A stretch of 64,000 nt of DNA from Salinisphaera sp. LB1 (GCF_003177035.1 NZ_CP029488.1:1116001-1180000), one strand, 5' to 3'. Shown: positions 1 to 10,274, numbered from the stretch's first letter. Notes: generated by a model from the sequence alone, not told the origin. Numbers and translations are program-made.

Positions 1-209
1 ACGGTATCCATCGGCATCTGGATACGGCGCTGGCACTTTTCGGCGAGGATCGGCTCATCTTCGGCTCCGACTGGCCGGTCTGCCAGTTGGCGATGACCTA
101 CGGCGATTGGTTCGCGCTGATCGATGCCTGGGCCCGCGCCCAGGGCGCCGATTGCCACGCCAGGCTGCTCGGCACCAACGCGGCGTCGATCTACGCCCTG
201 AATCTCTGA
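1..209 (+). CDS. L-fuconolactonase-like amidohydrolase, C-terminal end (partial)
   Basis: Only the last 68 codons are present; the gene begins before the window. The reading frame starting at base 3 contains RLIFGSDWPVC, the metal-binding strand typical of the TIM-barrel Amidohydrolase_2 family, which includes sugar lactonases such as L-fuconolactonase. The tail LLGTNAASIYAL is also usual for that family. It ends 9 bases before a gene that closely resembles L-fucose dehydrogenase, so the pair probably carries out dehydrogenation of L-fucose followed by lactone hydrolysis. The lactonase specificity is inferred from this neighbour, because too little protein is left to judge by itself. Confidence 0.75.
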   Translation, partial: GIHRHLDTALALFGEDRLIFGSDWPVCQLAMTYGDWFALIDAWARAQGADCHARLLGTNAASIYALNL

Positions 210-989
<780 letters not shown>

Positions 990-1075
990 TCAACCGCTCT
1001 TATCGTCGCAGCGCGATAGCGATATCTTGAACCGCATGGTCACGCGGCCGCGACATTTCGGATATCGATGACGCC

Positions 1076-1783
1076 ATGAGCATCATGCATTTTTTCTTCC
1101 CCGACACCGGCGGCCAGGGCTGGCCTCAGATCGGCGAACTGGCGCTGGCCTTCGTACTGTCGTCACTGATCGGTCTGGAACGCGAGTTCCGCATGAAAAG
1201 CGCTGGCCTGCGGACCCACGCGCTGGTCGGCATCGGCGCAGCCTTGATCATGCTGGTGTCGAAATACGGTTTCGGCGATGTGACGGGCGGCGTCCATGTC
1301 TCGTTCGACCCGTCACGCGTGGCCGCTCAGATCGTTTCCGGCATCGGCTTCATCGGTGGCGGGCTGATCTTCGTGCGCGGCGATGCCGTGCGCGGGCTGA
1401 CCACCGCCGCGGTGGTCTGGCTCACAGCGGCCATCGGCATGGCCTGTGCGGCGGGCCTGCCAGTGCTGGCCATCATCGCCACAGCCGCGCATTTCACCGC
1501 CATTTATGTCTATACGCCCTTCAACCGCCGCGTGCTCAATCGCGACTTCGTAGTCCAGCTGACCTATCGTGTGCGCGAGGACGTGATGCACCGCGTGTTC
1601 AAGCGCTGTGCGGAACAGAAATTCACAATCAGCGATATCTCCATGCCCGATACGGCGAACGATGACGATACGGCCCGCGCCACCCTGCATATTCGTGGCC
1701 GCCAACCAAGTCAACAGCTCTACATCGCCCTCGGCGAGATCGCCGGGGTGACCTCGGTGCGCATCGAAAACGACGACGACTGA
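1076..1783 (+). CDS. MgtC/SapB family membrane protein
   Basis: A 235-residue protein with about five N-terminal membrane segments and a soluble C-terminal domain from about residue 155. Typical MgtC/SapB motifs are present: SSLIGLEREF near residue 35, GLRTHALVGIGAAL, the glycine-rich GIGFIGGGLIF, and RGLTTAAVVW. The C-terminal part would correspond to the ACT-like domain of this family. MgtC proteins act at the inner membrane in survival under low magnesium and, in some species, inhibit the F-type ATPase, but many homologues have no known role. The gene stands alone, with 86 bases separating it from the fucose gene. No magnesium-responsive leader was recognised. Confidence 0.85.
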   Translation: MSIMHFFFPDTGGQGWPQIGELALAFVLSSLIGLEREFRMKSAGLRTHALVGIGAALIMLVSKYGFGDVTGGVHVSFDPSRVAAQIVSGIGFIGGGLIFVRGDAVRGLTTAAVVWLTAAIGMACAAGLPVLAIIATAAHFTAIYVYTPFNRRVLNRDFVVQLTYRVREDVMHRVFKRCAEQKFTISDISMPDTANDDDTARATLHIRGRQPSQQLYIALGEIAGVTSVRIENDDD

Positions 1784-1819
1784 TCGCCCAAGTCCTGCTC
1801 TTGCCGGAGAACCCAGACC

Positions 1820-2287
1820 ATGGAAACCAAGCCGCCGCTCCCTCCCTTCACGGCCGAAACCGCTGCCGAAAAAGTGCGCCTGGCCGAAGACGCCTGGAAC
1901 ACACGTGACCCGGACAAGGTCGTGCTGGCCTATACACCGGACAGCCGCTGGCGCAATCGCGCCGAATTCATCGACGGGCGCGACGAGATTCATGCGTTTC
2001 TCACCCGCAAATGGCAGCGCGAGCTGGAATATCGCCTGATCAAGGAACTCTGGGCCTTCGGCGACAATCGCATCGCCGTGCGTTTTGCCTATGAATTCCG
2101 CGACGATTCCGGTCAGTGGTACCGCGCCTACGGCAACGAGAATTGGAAGTTCGACGCCAACGGCCTGATGGCCGTGCGGCTGGCCAGCATCAACGATCTT
2201 CCGATCAGCGAATCCGAGCGGCTGTTTTTCTGGCCCCAGGGCCGGCGCCCGGACGACCACCCGGGGTTGAGCGAGCTCGGACTCTGA
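1820..2287 (+). CDS. DUF1348 NTF2-like protein
   Basis: A 155-residue protein of the DUF1348 group of the NTF2-like fold. The pattern is [20 protein letters not shown] early, then [22 protein letters not shown], and a C-terminal tail ending in [14 protein letters not shown]. These cone-shaped proteins usually have a hydrophobic pocket and are annotated only as conserved proteins; no reaction can be assigned. It lies 36 bases after the MgtC-like gene on the same strand, so they may be co-transcribed, but nothing in the sequence links their jobs. The start ATG at 1820 has a plausible purine-rich stretch (GCCGGAGAA) upstream. Confidence 0.82.
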   Translation: METKPPLPPFTAETAAEKVRLAEDAWNTRDPDKVVLAYTPDSRWRNRAEFIDGRDEIHAFLTRKWQRELEYRLIKELWAFGDNRIAVRFAYEFRDDSGQWYRAYGNENWKFDANGLMAVRLASINDLPISESERLFFWPQGRRPDDHPGLSELGL

Positions 2288-2501
2288 TTTCTATTTCCCC
2301 AGGGCATTTATCCGCAGATCGACACAGATGCCATGTTCGCCTTGTTACCGGCGTCGATCCACGTTCCGTTGTGCCTATCTTCCAGCAAGCCGTGCGTCGG
2401 GAAAGGCGGAAATGCTCCGGAGCACCGGCCCAAGTCATTGATGTGTCACCTGACACGCGCAGGATGAATAGCCATGGCGCAACCCGACCCCGGGGTTCAT
2501 C

Positions 2502-3350
2502 TTGTCGTTTCATGTCATCGCCGGCACGTTTCATATCCAGGGCTATTCGCCGGACGGCGATTCGATCCGTTTTGCCGCAGACCGCGAGCAGGCCTGGGAT
2601 GTGCTTTCCGGGCGCCCGGCGACGCCCAACGCACGCGGCCACGTCCAGCTCCGACTGGAAGCCATCGACACGTTGGAAACCCATTACCGCGGCCACCATC
2701 AGCCGCTGACATACGCCGAAAAGGCCGCGCACGAACTATTCGCGGCGCTCGGTATCCACGACGTGAAATGGGACGCCGATCACTACAAGGTCACGAGCGC
2801 CGACGATGCCGTGCCCGGTTTCATTCTGGCGCGGACCACCGGCACCTATGGCCGGCCCGTCTCGTTCGCCTTATCCGCCGACGCCGGCAAACAACTGGGG
2901 CTCACAGACGGCGGCGAGCACTTCGTCACGCCCGACGATCTCTCGACCACGGCCAATGCGGCGCTGCTCAATCAGGGCCTGGCCTACCCGACGTTCTATA
3001 CCGGACTGTTCCACGATCTGCGCGCCCGTTTCGCCGAGCAGACACGCGCTGCCCGCAACGCCGAACGCGGCCTGTGGCCGGCCGATCGCACCAACGCCGG
3101 TGTGACTGTGGACAGCCTGGCCGCGATCACCGAAGACGCCGTAATCCTGCCCAAGCTGTTCCGTCGCCTGATCGAATATCTCGGCACCGGCGGTACGGTG
3201 AAGGGGTTCAAGGCGTATCTGGCGCGCAATCCGGATCGGGTGATGGTGCTGCCCCAGGCGCATTCCACGCATCTGGACAACTTGATCGAACAGAATGGCA
3301 GTACCGTGCGCCTGACCGAGCCGCCGGAGCAACTCGTCTTCGCCGAGTAG
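2502..3350 (+). CDS. Staphylococcal nuclease-fold (thermonuclease-like) protein with C-terminal extension
   Basis: A 282-residue protein with a recognisable SNase (OB-fold) core. The order is DGDS near residue 19, LRLEAIDTLE (matching the RL..DTPE active-site strand), a YGR motif about residue 117, then ARNAERGLWPAD at the end of the fold. The three catalytic positions of SNase (Arg, Glu, Arg) therefore seem kept. Compared with secreted nucleases it has a longer insertion between the DTLE strand and YGR, about 90 C-terminal residues without known homology, and no signal peptide. The only in-frame start after the upstream stop is TTG at 2502. Nuclease activity is possible but unproven; the protein is probably intracellular. 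Confidence 0.68.
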   Translation: MSFHVIAGTFHIQGYSPDGDSIRFAADREQAWDVLSGRPATPNARGHVQLRLEAIDTLETHYRGHHQPLTYAEKAAHELFAALGIHDVKWDADHYKVTSADDAVPGFILARTTGTYGRPVSFALSADAGKQLGLTDGGEHFVTPDDLSTTANAALLNQGLAYPTFYTGLFHDLRARFAEQTRAARNAERGLWPADRTNAGVTVDSLAAITEDAVILPKLFRRLIEYLGTGGTVKGFKAYLARNPDRVMVLPQAHSTHLDNLIEQNGSTVRLTEPPEQLVFAE

Positions 3351-3377
3351 TGCCGCGCACGGCCGGCAGGCTCCGGA

Positions 3378-3761
3378 TTAGTGCAACAGCCGATCCAGCT
3401 CGCTCGGCAGGTCCAGCGCCACGGCTTCGGCCTCGCCGTCGCTGAGCGCTTTGTCCAACGTCCGGATCACGCTGGCGACGAGTTGCCGCGTATCCCGGCT
3501 GGGCAGCTCGGTCCGGAATTCGACCTTGCCGTAAAAATCGTCGAGCGAAATCGGAACGTAGGATGTATCCGACCGCTCGCCGCCAGCGCGGATCGCATCT
3601 GAGATCTCGTCGGGCAGTTGTTCGGCCATGCGCGCGGTCTGGTCCTTGGGCAGCTGCTCGCACAGCGAATCCAGCGCGATCAGGGTGCACTGATGCACCA
3701 CGTCCGGCGCCAGTTGCGGACAGTCTTCGTAGACATGGGCGATGAATCGATCGGTCTGCAT
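3378..3761 (-). CDS. DUF2267 family protein
   Basis: A 127-residue protein starting MQTDRFIAHVYED. The core CTLIALDSLCEQLPKDQTARMAEQLPDEI is close to the DUF2267 pattern, in which a helix bundle carries an E(R/Q)LP..EA..L..QLP repeat. The function is unknown, although DUF2267 proteins are often found next to stress or membrane genes. The ATG at 3761 was chosen because the family starts at this point. The frame stays open far upstream, but that part runs antisense to the transporter gene and looks like a GC-rich shadow. The gene converges on the nuclease-like gene (27 bases between the stops) and diverges from the transporter. Confidence 0.7.
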   Translation of the reverse strand: MQTDRFIAHVYEDCPQLAPDVVHQCTLIALDSLCEQLPKDQTARMAEQLPDEISDAIRAGGERSDTSYVPISLDDFYGKVEFRTELPSRDTRQLVASVIRTLDKALSDGEAEAVALDLPSELDRLLH

Positions 3762-3875
3762 GTGGTCTCTCGACTGCGCTTGCCAACAAGTGTTGCCCTT
3801 AGCATGGCGGCCACGACGCCGCGCGAATATGGTGGCAAACCCTGAGTTCGCGCCCCGGTGGCGGTAGAATGCCGC

Positions 3876-5384
3876 ATGCCCTTGTCCCGCGACGACGCTC
3901 GACCCCGGCGCTGGCCGCTCGCCCTGACGGTATTGATGGGCACCATCGCCGTGGTCCTGAACGCGACCGTGATCAACGTGGCGATCCCGCCGATCATGGC
4001 CCACTTCGGCCTGAGCCAGGCCGGCGCGCAATGGATCTCGACCGGTTTTCTGGCCGCCATGACCGCGGCCATGCTCGCCAGCGCCCGGGTGATCGAACGG
4101 CTCGGGCAACGACGCACGTTCACCCTGGCCCTGTCGGTATTCCTGGTGGCGTGCCTGGTGGCAGCCGCGAGCCCGAGTGCCGGGGTGCTGATCGCCGCCC
4201 GCGTGGTCCAGGGGGCCACCGCCGGTATCATCCAGCCGCTGGCGCTGGTGGTGATCTTCGACAGCTTCGACGACGCCGAACGCGGCCGGGCGCTCGGGCT
4301 CTACGGCATGGGCGTGGTGCTGGCACCGGCGCTGGGCCCGACCGTTGGCGGCGTGCTGATCGACTGGCTGTCGTGGCGGGCCGTGTTTCTGCCGTCGATT
4401 CCGTTCTGCCTGCTGGGGCTGGCCGGCGGCTGGCGCATCCTGCCGCACGAACGCAGCAGCCAGCGCGAACCCTTCGACTGGCTCGGCTTCGGGCTGCTCG
4501 GCGCGGCACTCGTACTGCTGCTCACGGGTCTGACCGAGCTTTCGGAATACGCCACCCTGCGCGGCAGCCTGGTGACCGGGGCCGGCGTCGTCTTCGGCGT
4601 CGGCTTCGTGCTCCGCCTGGTCACCTCGCCCCATCCGCTGATCCGGCTCGCCGTGTTCGCCTACCCGCGCTTCGTGCTCGCCAGCGGTATCGCCGCGCTC
4701 TATGGTGCCGGCCTGTACGCCTCGACCTATCTGGTGCCACTGCTGGCCCAGAGCGTGCAACGCCTGTCGCCGAGCACGACCGGACTGGTGATGATGCCGG
4801 CCGGGCTGACGCTGCTCGCGATCTTTCCGATCGGCGGCCGCCTGGCCGATCGATTCCCCGCCCACTGGCTCAATATCGTCGGCTGCGGCGGTTTCGCCCT
4901 CGGCACACTCGGCCTGGCGCTGACCGACCCATCGACCCCATTCTGGCTGCTGGCGGCACTGGTCGCCGTTGGTCGCATGGCGCTCGGCATCATGATGCCG
5001 GCGCTCAATATCGGCGGGCTGCGCGGACTGCCGACCGACCTCACCCAGCAAGGTTCGAGTGTAATCAGCTTCGCCCGCCAGCTGGGCGGCACGCTGGGGG
5101 TGAACCTGTTTGCCCTGCTACTGGAAATCCGCGCGGCGCATCATCTGGGCGGCCGGATCGACCTGCGTTCGCTCTATCAGGGTCAGGCGCCGTCGGCACG
5201 GACGCTGGCCGATATCACCCGGGCCTTTCACGATACGTTCGCCGTATTCAGCATGCTGTTTGTCGTCGGCGTCGGGCTGGCGACTGCCATGGGCCTGTTG
5301 CATCGGCAAGAGCGCCGCCGGCACGCGCACGCACTGTCCCGCGGCGAGTCGGCGTCGAACGCCGGGCACGACAACGAGACCTGA
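3876..5384 (+). CDS. MFS transporter, DHA2 (EmrB/QacA) drug-efflux type
   Basis: A protein of about 502 residues, mostly hydrophobic, with the spacing expected for 14 transmembrane helices. Near the N-terminus it has NATVINVAIPPI, the DHA2 motif in helix 1 (usually LD.TIVNVALP). It continues with QWISTGFLAAMTAAM and the antiporter motif C region GMGVVLAPALGPTVGG in helix 5. Such proteins export hydrophobic drugs, dyes or acids by proton antiport across the inner membrane. No membrane-fusion partner lies next to it. The ATG at 3876 was preferred; a GTG at 3858 in the same frame would add six residues. The substrate is unknown. Confidence 0.85.
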   Translation: MPLSRDDARPRRWPLALTVLMGTIAVVLNATVINVAIPPIMAHFGLSQAGAQWISTGFLAAMTAAMLASARVIERLGQRRTFTLALSVFLVACLVAAASPSAGVLIAARVVQGATAGIIQPLALVVIFDSFDDAERGRALGLYGMGVVLAPALGPTVGGVLIDWLSWRAVFLPSIPFCLLGLAGGWRILPHERSSQREPFDWLGFGLLGAALVLLLTGLTELSEYATLRGSLVTGAGVVFGVGFVLRLVTSPHPLIRLAVFAYPRFVLASGIAALYGAGLYASTYLVPLLAQSVQRLSPSTTGLVMMPAGLTLLAIFPIGGRLADRFPAHWLNIVGCGGFALGTLGLALTDPSTPFWLLAALVAVGRMALGIMMPALNIGGLRGLPTDLTQQGSSVISFARQLGGTLGVNLFALLLEIRAAHHLGGRIDLRSLYQGQAPSARTLADITRAFHDTFAVFSMLFVVGVGLATAMGLLHRQERRRHAHALSRGESASNAGHDNET

Positions 5385-5542
5385 GTCGATGGGCCCGGTC
5401 AGGCGCTCGGCGCCGGGTAAGCCGGCCTCGGATGGTGGCTTGGCGCGATGGCGAAAACCGTGACCGCTCAAGCCCTGGGAGCGATCGCATTTGGGCTAAG
5501 ATGGGCCAATACACCTACCCATCGTTCGGATAACGCTGTTTC

Positions 5543-6574
5543 ATGGCCAAGAACCGCCGCGTGACCATCGCCGACGTCGCCGCCCGCGTCGGCCTGACCA
5601 ACATCACGGTCTCGCGCGCGCTCAACCGCCCGGAAATGGTGAAGGCGGAAACGCGCTCGAAGATCGAGGCCGCGGCCAGCGAGCTCGGTTATGTACCCAA
5701 CGCTTTCGCGCGGGGCTTGAAGCACAGCGAGAGTCGGCTGATCGGCTTCGTCACCGCCAGCGTGGACAACCCGTTCTACGCCGAGATGATCAAGGCCGTT
5801 TCGCGCCACGCCAAGCGCCACAACTACGCCATCCTGTTGTTCGACACCGATGGCGAAGCCTGGCTCGAAGCCAACGCCATCGAGACGCTGCTGAGCTATC
5901 AGGCGGCAGGCATCATTCTCTCGCCGATATCCGACGAACCCGACTATCGGCCGGACTATATCGAACGCCTGCACAACAGCGACGTGGCCGTGGTGCAGCT
6001 CGATCGTACGCTCTACAACGCCGACTTCAGTTCGGTGGTGCTGGATAACGTCTGGGCCGGCCAGTGCGTGGCCGCACACCTGCTCAAGCGCGTATTCGCC
6101 GAGGCGACGGAACCGGCGACGGACGAGCCCTCGCGCCTGCTCGTGGCCGCCGGCCCGGCGCACTCCATCATCACCCGCGAGCGATTGGCCGGTGTACAGA
6201 CCACGCTGGCCGAAAACGAGACCGGGGTCGATCTCGATGTGCTCTGGGGCGACTACACGCTGGAGCCGGCGCGCGAGGCGGTGGGCACGTATATCGCGGC
6301 CCATGGCATGCCAGGCGCGATCTTCGGCATGAACCAGCTGATCACGCTCGGCGCGCTGCAGGCAATGAAAGCCCGCGGCATCGCACCGGATACGCTGAGC
6401 GTGATCAGCATCGACCGTCTGCCCTATCTGGATATCTTCGATATCCGCGTGCCCTGCGTGGTGCACGACGGCTTCCATGCCGGCCAGCGCGCCCTAGAAC
6501 TGTTGCTCGAACGCATCGCCGACCCGGAGCTGCCGCCGCAGACCGTCACGGTGCGCGGCACGCTGGTCGAATAG
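5543..6574 (+). CDS. LacI family transcriptional regulator (probable ribitol regulator)
   Basis: A 343-residue LacI/GalR protein. The N-terminal helix-turn-helix VTIADVAARVGLTNITVSRALNRP is followed by the hinge helix and by a periplasmic-binding-like core starting at RLIGFVTASVDNPFYAEMI. It ends 24 bases from the stop of the convergent ribitol dehydrogenase gene, next to the ABC importer and ribulokinase genes, so it most likely controls the ribitol module. A candidate operator (TGTTAACGTTGTCA at 11373) lies between the importer and kinase genes and resembles the palindromes with a central CG preferred by LacI proteins. The effector may be ribitol or D-ribulose; this is inferred from context only. 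Confidence 0.82.
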   Translation: MAKNRRVTIADVAARVGLTNITVSRALNRPEMVKAETRSKIEAAASELGYVPNAFARGLKHSESRLIGFVTASVDNPFYAEMIKAVSRHAKRHNYAILLFDTDGEAWLEANAIETLLSYQAAGIILSPISDEPDYRPDYIERLHNSDVAVVQLDRTLYNADFSSVVLDNVWAGQCVAAHLLKRVFAEATEPATDEPSRLLVAAGPAHSIITRERLAGVQTTLAENETGVDLDVLWGDYTLEPAREAVGTYIAAHGMPGAIFGMNQLITLGALQAMKARGIAPDTLSVISIDRLPYLDIFDIRVPCVVHDGFHAGQRALELLLERIADPELPPQTVTVRGTLVE

Positions 6575-6598
6575 CCGCCGGCGCGCGACGGCGTCCCG

Positions 6599-7327
6599 CT
6601 ACATATCGAAATTACTCGGCAGTACCACGACGTCACGAATGGTGACGTTGCGCGGCCGGGTCAACATGAACATGATGACATCGGCGACGTCCCTGGGCTC
6701 GATCAGGCTGCCGGACTCCTTGGCCTGGCGCAGATTCTCCTCGGGCCAGTCCTTGAGCAGCGCGCTGCTGACCGGGCCGGGCGCGACTTCGCCAACCCGG
6801 ATGCCGTGCTTGATCATCTGCCGCCGGATCGTCTGCACGAAGCAGTTGATGGCCCATTTGGATGAGGCATAAACCGGCTCCCACCACACCGGATGATGCC
6901 CGGCTACCGAACAGGTGACGAGGATATCGCCGGTACCGCGTTCGATCAGGTGCGGCAGGATATTGCGCACGTTCTTCATGACCACGTTCACGTTCAGATT
7001 CAACATGCGGTCGATCGTGGCTTCGTCGGTTTCCATGAAATCGCCGCCGATATACGTCCCGGCATTGGCGTGAAAAATATCGAGATGATCGACTCTTTTG
7101 AGAATGCCCGAGAGCAGGGTGGCGCACTGCGCCGGGTCCAGCAGATCGATAACCAACGGTATCGCGCGTTCGCCATAGCCCTGCCGCACGTCGTTCAGAG
7201 CGGCCTCGTCGCGATCGATCAGCACCACCGTGGCGCCGGCATCGAGCATGGCCTGCGCACTCGCCCAGCCGATACCGGAGGCGGCCCCTGTGACCGCGGC
7301 GATCTTGCCCTGTAGCTCGTTTGTCAT
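6599..7327 (-). CDS. rbtD: Ribitol 2-dehydrogenase (SDR)
   Basis: A 242-residue SDR with TGAASGIG at residues 13-20, the unusual HANAG in place of NNAG, and a YASSK catalytic motif. Several features match the Klebsiella ribitol dehydrogenase as I remember it: DIFHANAG.YIGG, WEPVYASSKWA, GPVSSALLKDWP and the C-terminal RDVVVLPSNFDM. It would oxidise ribitol to D-ribulose with NAD+. The D-ribulokinase encoded at 11554 then fits the next step. The ATG at 7327 is chosen over upstream in-frame starts because GGGAGA lies about 9 bases before it. It is downstream of the importer genes on the same strand, separated by a palindromic repeat region, and may have its own promoter. Confidence 0.88.
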   Translation of the reverse strand: MTNELQGKIAAVTGAASGIGWASAQAMLDAGATVVLIDRDEAALNDVRQGYGERAIPLVIDLLDPAQCATLLSGILKRVDHLDIFHANAGTYIGGDFMETDEATIDRMLNLNVNVVMKNVRNILPHLIERGTGDILVTCSVAGHHPVWWEPVYASSKWAINCFVQTIRRQMIKHGIRVGEVAPGPVSSALLKDWPEENLRQAKESGSLIEPRDVADVIMFMLTRPRNVTIRDVVVLPSNFDM

Positions 7328-7506
7328 ATCTGGTTTCTCCCAAGTGGTATTCGTTGTTTCAATCGTCATGTATCCGACGGACAACATCAGTTCGCGAACA
7401 GCCACGCACTCGCACTCGAACAAAGCCCGGCTTGTCCGGTTTTGCGATTGACGATCCGCGTTCAGTCGCCTGCTGTTGCCGCAACTTTGTTAGAAAAATC
7501 GGCGGA

Positions 7507-7524
7507 CATCTCCACCAGCGATCA
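7507..7524 (+). repeat. 18-bp direct repeat, copy 1
   Basis: The sequence CATCTCCACCAGCGATCA occurs here and again, identically, at 7692-7709. The two copies flank the 98-bp palindromic element, with about 10 bases to its left and 61 to its right. A duplication on both sides of a repeat element could mark its insertion or a local duplication. Confidence 0.75.
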
Positions 7525-7532
7525 CCCAGGCG

Positions 7533-7630
7533 GTAGGTCGGATTAGCGCGCAGCGCGTAATCCGACGCTCGATCGGCGGGCTCTGAGGCTCGGCTGTCGG
7601 ATTACAGTGCGAGCACCTGATCCGACCTAC
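7533..7630. repeat. 98-bp nested palindromic (REP/BIME-like) element
   Basis: The outer arms GTAGGTCGGAT (7533-7543) and ATCCGACCTAC (7620-7630) are perfect 11-bp inverted repeats. Inside, GTCGGATTA (7537-7545) pairs with TAATCCGAC (7558-7566) around a GC-rich loop, and a third GTCGGATTA-type arm lies at 7596-7605. Elements of this kind, with GTAGGTCGGATTAG...TAATCCGAC, are common dispersed intergenic repeats in proteobacteria. Placed just after the importer permease gene, it could stabilise or end the importer transcript. Confidence 0.8.
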
Positions 7631-7691
7631 GTAACGTTCTGATATTGCGTTTATCACCGTCAGTTAATTTGTCGACATCCTCATTGGCAAG

Positions 7692-7709
7692 CATCTCCAC
7701 CAGCGATCA
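7692..7709 (+). repeat. 18-bp direct repeat, copy 2
   Basis: Second identical copy of the 18-base sequence found at 7507-7524, on the other side of the palindromic element and 40 bases from the end of the permease gene. Confidence 0.75.
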
Positions 7710-7749
7710 GCCTGCCGATGCGCATAGCGGCTTTGCATGGGCAGTTGTG

Positions 7750-8736
7750 CTAGCCCTCGCGGCCACGGCCGATATAGACCGCGAGCAGGATGATGCCGCC
7801 CTTGATAACGTCCTGGAGATAGGACGACACGCCCATCAGGTTCAGGCCGTTGTTGAGGATCGCCAGCAGCATGGCGCCGACCAGCGTACCGAGTACGACG
7901 CCGCGCCCGCCGGAGATCGCCGCACCGCCGAGCACCACGGCCGCGATCGCATCCAGTTCGAAGCCCTCACCGATACCCGGCTGGCCGCTCATCAGGCGCG
8001 AGGTGATCACCAGTCCGGCAATCGCCGCGGTCAGGCCGCTGATGGTGTAGACGAACATCTTGGTGCGCGGCACGCGGATGCCGGTCAGGCGCGTGGCTTC
8101 CTCGTTGCCGCCCACGGCATAGACATAGCGCCCGAACGGCGTGTGATGCAGCACCACATAGCCGGCCGCATAGACGAGCAGCATGATCATGATCGGCACC
8201 TGCAGGCCGACCAGATTACCGCGGCCGAACCACGAGAACCACGAGGGCAACCCGGAGATCGGATAACCGCCGGTATACAGCAGCGCCAGCCCGTGAGCCG
8301 CACCCATGGTCGCCAGCGTGACGATGATCGGCGGCATCCGGCCGAAGGCCACACAGAAGCCGTTGAAGGCGCCGAACAGGCTGCCGACGCATAGCCCGGC
8401 GACGATCGCCAACGGCGCCGGCCAGCCGGCCGCCATCAATCCCGCCATGATGGTGCCGGACAGCGCCATCACCGGGCCCACCGACAGATCGATACCGCCG
8501 GTGAAAATGGCAAAGCTCATGCCCACCGCAATGATGCCGATCACTGAGCCCTGGCGGGCCACGTTCTCGATGTTCGACACATCCAGAAAGCGGTCGTTGA
8601 CCAGGCTCATGATGATGAACACGGCGATGAAGCCCAGAAGCGGGAAGAACATCGGCGAATGCAGCATGCGCTGCCAGCGCGACCGACGCTGGCGACGCGG
8701 CGCGGCGACCGCGGCGGATTGGGTGGAATCGCTCAT
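7750..8736 (-). CDS. Sugar ABC transporter permease (RbsC type), probable ribitol importer
   Basis: A 328-residue inner-membrane protein of the BPD_transp_2 group, with about ten hydrophobic segments. The glycine-rich loops [17 protein letters not shown] and [22 protein letters not shown] are the usual EAA-like and signature regions of RbsC/XylH-type permeases. Its ATG overlaps the ATPase stop codon by 4 bases, showing translational coupling. As the third gene in the order binding protein, ATPase, permease, it forms the channel of a monosaccharide or polyol importer. Ribitol is the likely substrate because rbtD and a ribulokinase gene surround the operon, but this has not been seen directly. 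Confidence 0.88.
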   Translation of the reverse strand: MSDSTQSAAVAAPRRQRRSRWQRMLHSPMFFPLLGFIAVFIIMSLVNDRFLDVSNIENVARQGSVIGIIAVGMSFAIFTGGIDLSVGPVMALSGTIMAGLMAAGWPAPLAIVAGLCVGSLFGAFNGFCVAFGRMPPIIVTLATMGAAHGLALLYTGGYPISGLPSWFSWFGRGNLVGLQVPIMIMLLVYAAGYVVLHHTPFGRYVYAVGGNEEATRLTGIRVPRTKMFVYTISGLTAAIAGLVITSRLMSGQPGIGEGFELDAIAAVVLGGAAISGGRGVVLGTLVGAMLLAILNNGLNLMGVSSYLQDVIKGGIILLAVYIGRGREG

Positions 8737-10274
8737 CGGGCGTCCTCGGTCACAGGTTGGGAAACAGCCTCGGCATCGCGGCGTGGTTCAGTCACCGCGT
8801 GGCGCATGATGGTATCGGCCTCGATTGCGTCATCGGCCAGCTCGGCCACGATGCGGCCGTGGCTGAACACCAGCACGCGATCGCACAGCCCGGTTATTTC
8901 AGGCAGCTCGGAAGAAATCATGATGATGGCGATGCCCTGGTGGGCCAGCCGCTTCATCAGGGCGTAGATTTCGGATTTGGCACCTACGTCGATGCCGCGC
9001 GTCGGCTCGTCGAAGATCAGAATACGACAACCGCGATCCAGCCAGCGGGCGATTACCACCTTCTGCTGGTTACCGCCCGACAACGACTGCACCGGGGTCT
9101 CCGGGCTCGGCGCCTTCACTCGCACCTGGTCCATCGCCGTCTCGACCATGGCCGCCTCGCGGGATCGGCTGATGAATGGGGCCGGGTGGTAGAACTGGGC
9201 CAGATGATTCAACGTGATGTTGTCGGCGCAGGAAAACGGCAGCACCAGTCCCTGGCGCTTGCGATCCTCCGGCAACAGGCCGATGCCGGCGGCCAGCGCA
9301 TCGGCGGGCGAGCCAAACTTCACCTCGCGACCATCGAGCCGGATCCGTGCGACCCGCGATGGATAAGCGCCGATCAGCGCCATCGCCATCTCGCTGCGCC
9401 CGGAGCCAACCAGGCCGGCAAAACCGAGGATCTCGCCTTTCGCCAGCGTGAGCGAATCGGTATGCGTGGTGTGCTTCATGCCGATCTCGGCTTCGAGCAG
9501 GATCGGCGCGTCGGCGTTGCGAGGCTCGCGCGGCGGGAAGATGTTGTCGACCCTGCGGCCGATCATCATCTCCACGAGCGCATCATGGTCGGTCTCGGTG
9601 ACCGGACAGCTGGCGACATAGGCGCCGTCACGCAGCACGGTGATCCGGTCGCAGACCTGAAAGATCTCGTCGAGATGATGGGAGATGAACACCATCGCCA
9701 CACCATCGCTACGCAGCTTGCGCATGATCCTGAACAGACGCTCGACCTCGGTCGGCGTCAGCGGCGCAGTCGGCTCGTCGAGCACCAGCACACGGGCGTT
9801 GAGGGACAGCGCCTTGGCGATCTCGACGAACTGCTGATCGGCCACGCTCAAGCGATGCACCGGGATCTCGGGGTCGATGTCGATATCGAGCCGGTCGAAC
9901 AACTCGTGGGCCTCGGCGAGCATCGCCGAGCGCCGGATCAGGCCAAGCCGGTTGCGCGGCTCGCGGCCGAGGAAGATATTGTCGACCACCGCCAACCAAG
10001 GCACCAGGCTGAATTCCTGGAACACGATGCCCACGCCGGCGGCACAGGCATCGCGATAACTGTGGAACTGCCGGGGCTTGCCATCCAGACGGATGGTGCC
10101 GGCATCGGGTTGATAGATTCCGCACAGGATCTTCATCAGCGTCGACTTGCCGGCGCCGTTCTCACCGAGCAACGCATGAATCTCGCCGGCTTCGACCGTC
10201 AGGCTGACGTCATCCAGCGCCTTGACACCCGGAAAACCCTTGCTCACGTTTTCTAGCGACAACACGACGGTCAT
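8733..10274 (-). CDS. Sugar ABC transporter ATP-binding protein (RbsA type)
   Basis: A 513-residue protein with two ABC domains in tandem. Domain 1 has an intact Walker A (GENGAGKST, residues 37-45), a VFQE Q-loop, the LSVADQQ signature variant and [11 protein letters not shown]. Domain 2 has a degenerate P-loop (GLVGSGRSE) but a good signature LSGGNQQ and [14 protein letters not shown]. One canonical and one degenerate ATP site is the rule for the CUT2 family (RbsA, XylG, MglA). It energises uptake by the adjacent permease. A strong hairpin lies between it and the upstream binding-protein gene, which probably lowers ATPase expression relative to the binding protein. Confidence 0.9.
   Translation of the reverse strand: MTVVLSLENVSKGFPGVKALDDVSLTVEAGEIHALLGENGAGKSTLMKILCGIYQPDAGTIRLDGKPRQFHSYRDACAAGVGIVFQEFSLVPWLAVVDNIFLGREPRNRLGLIRRSAMLAEAHELFDRLDIDIDPEIPVHRLSVADQQFVEIAKALSLNARVLVLDEPTAPLTPTEVERLFRIMRKLRSDGVAMVFISHHLDEIFQVCDRITVLRDGAYVASCPVTETDHDALVEMMIGRRVDNIFPPREPRNADAPILLEAEIGMKHTTHTDSLTLAKGEILGFAGLVGSGRSEMAMALIGAYPSRVARIRLDGREVKFGSPADALAAGIGLLPEDRKRQGLVLPFSCADNITLNHLAQFYHPAPFISRSREAAMVETAMDQVRVKAPSPETPVQSLSGGNQQKVVIARWLDRGCRILIFDEPTRGIDVGAKSEIYALMKRLAHQGIAIIMISSELPEITGLCDRVLVFSHGRIVAELADDAIEADTIMRHAVTEPRRDAEAVSQPVTEDAR

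Larger units (their letters stand above)
7328..7749. other. Intergenic region between importer permease and rbtD
   Basis: These 422 bases hold no gene I can support. They contain the rbtD ribosome-binding site at the left edge, a 98-bp nested palindromic element (7533-7630) and two copies of an 18-bp direct repeat (7507-7524 and 7692-7709). A GTTGCCGCAAC palindrome is also present near 7475. The rest looks like unconstrained sequence, with lower GC around 7480-7500. Confidence 0.6.

Noticed and set aside
3378-5051. A 557-codon frame on the minus strand extending upstream of the DUF2267 gene
   Set aside because: Only the last 127 codons look like a protein family. The rest runs antisense to the DHA2 transporter with shadow-like composition.
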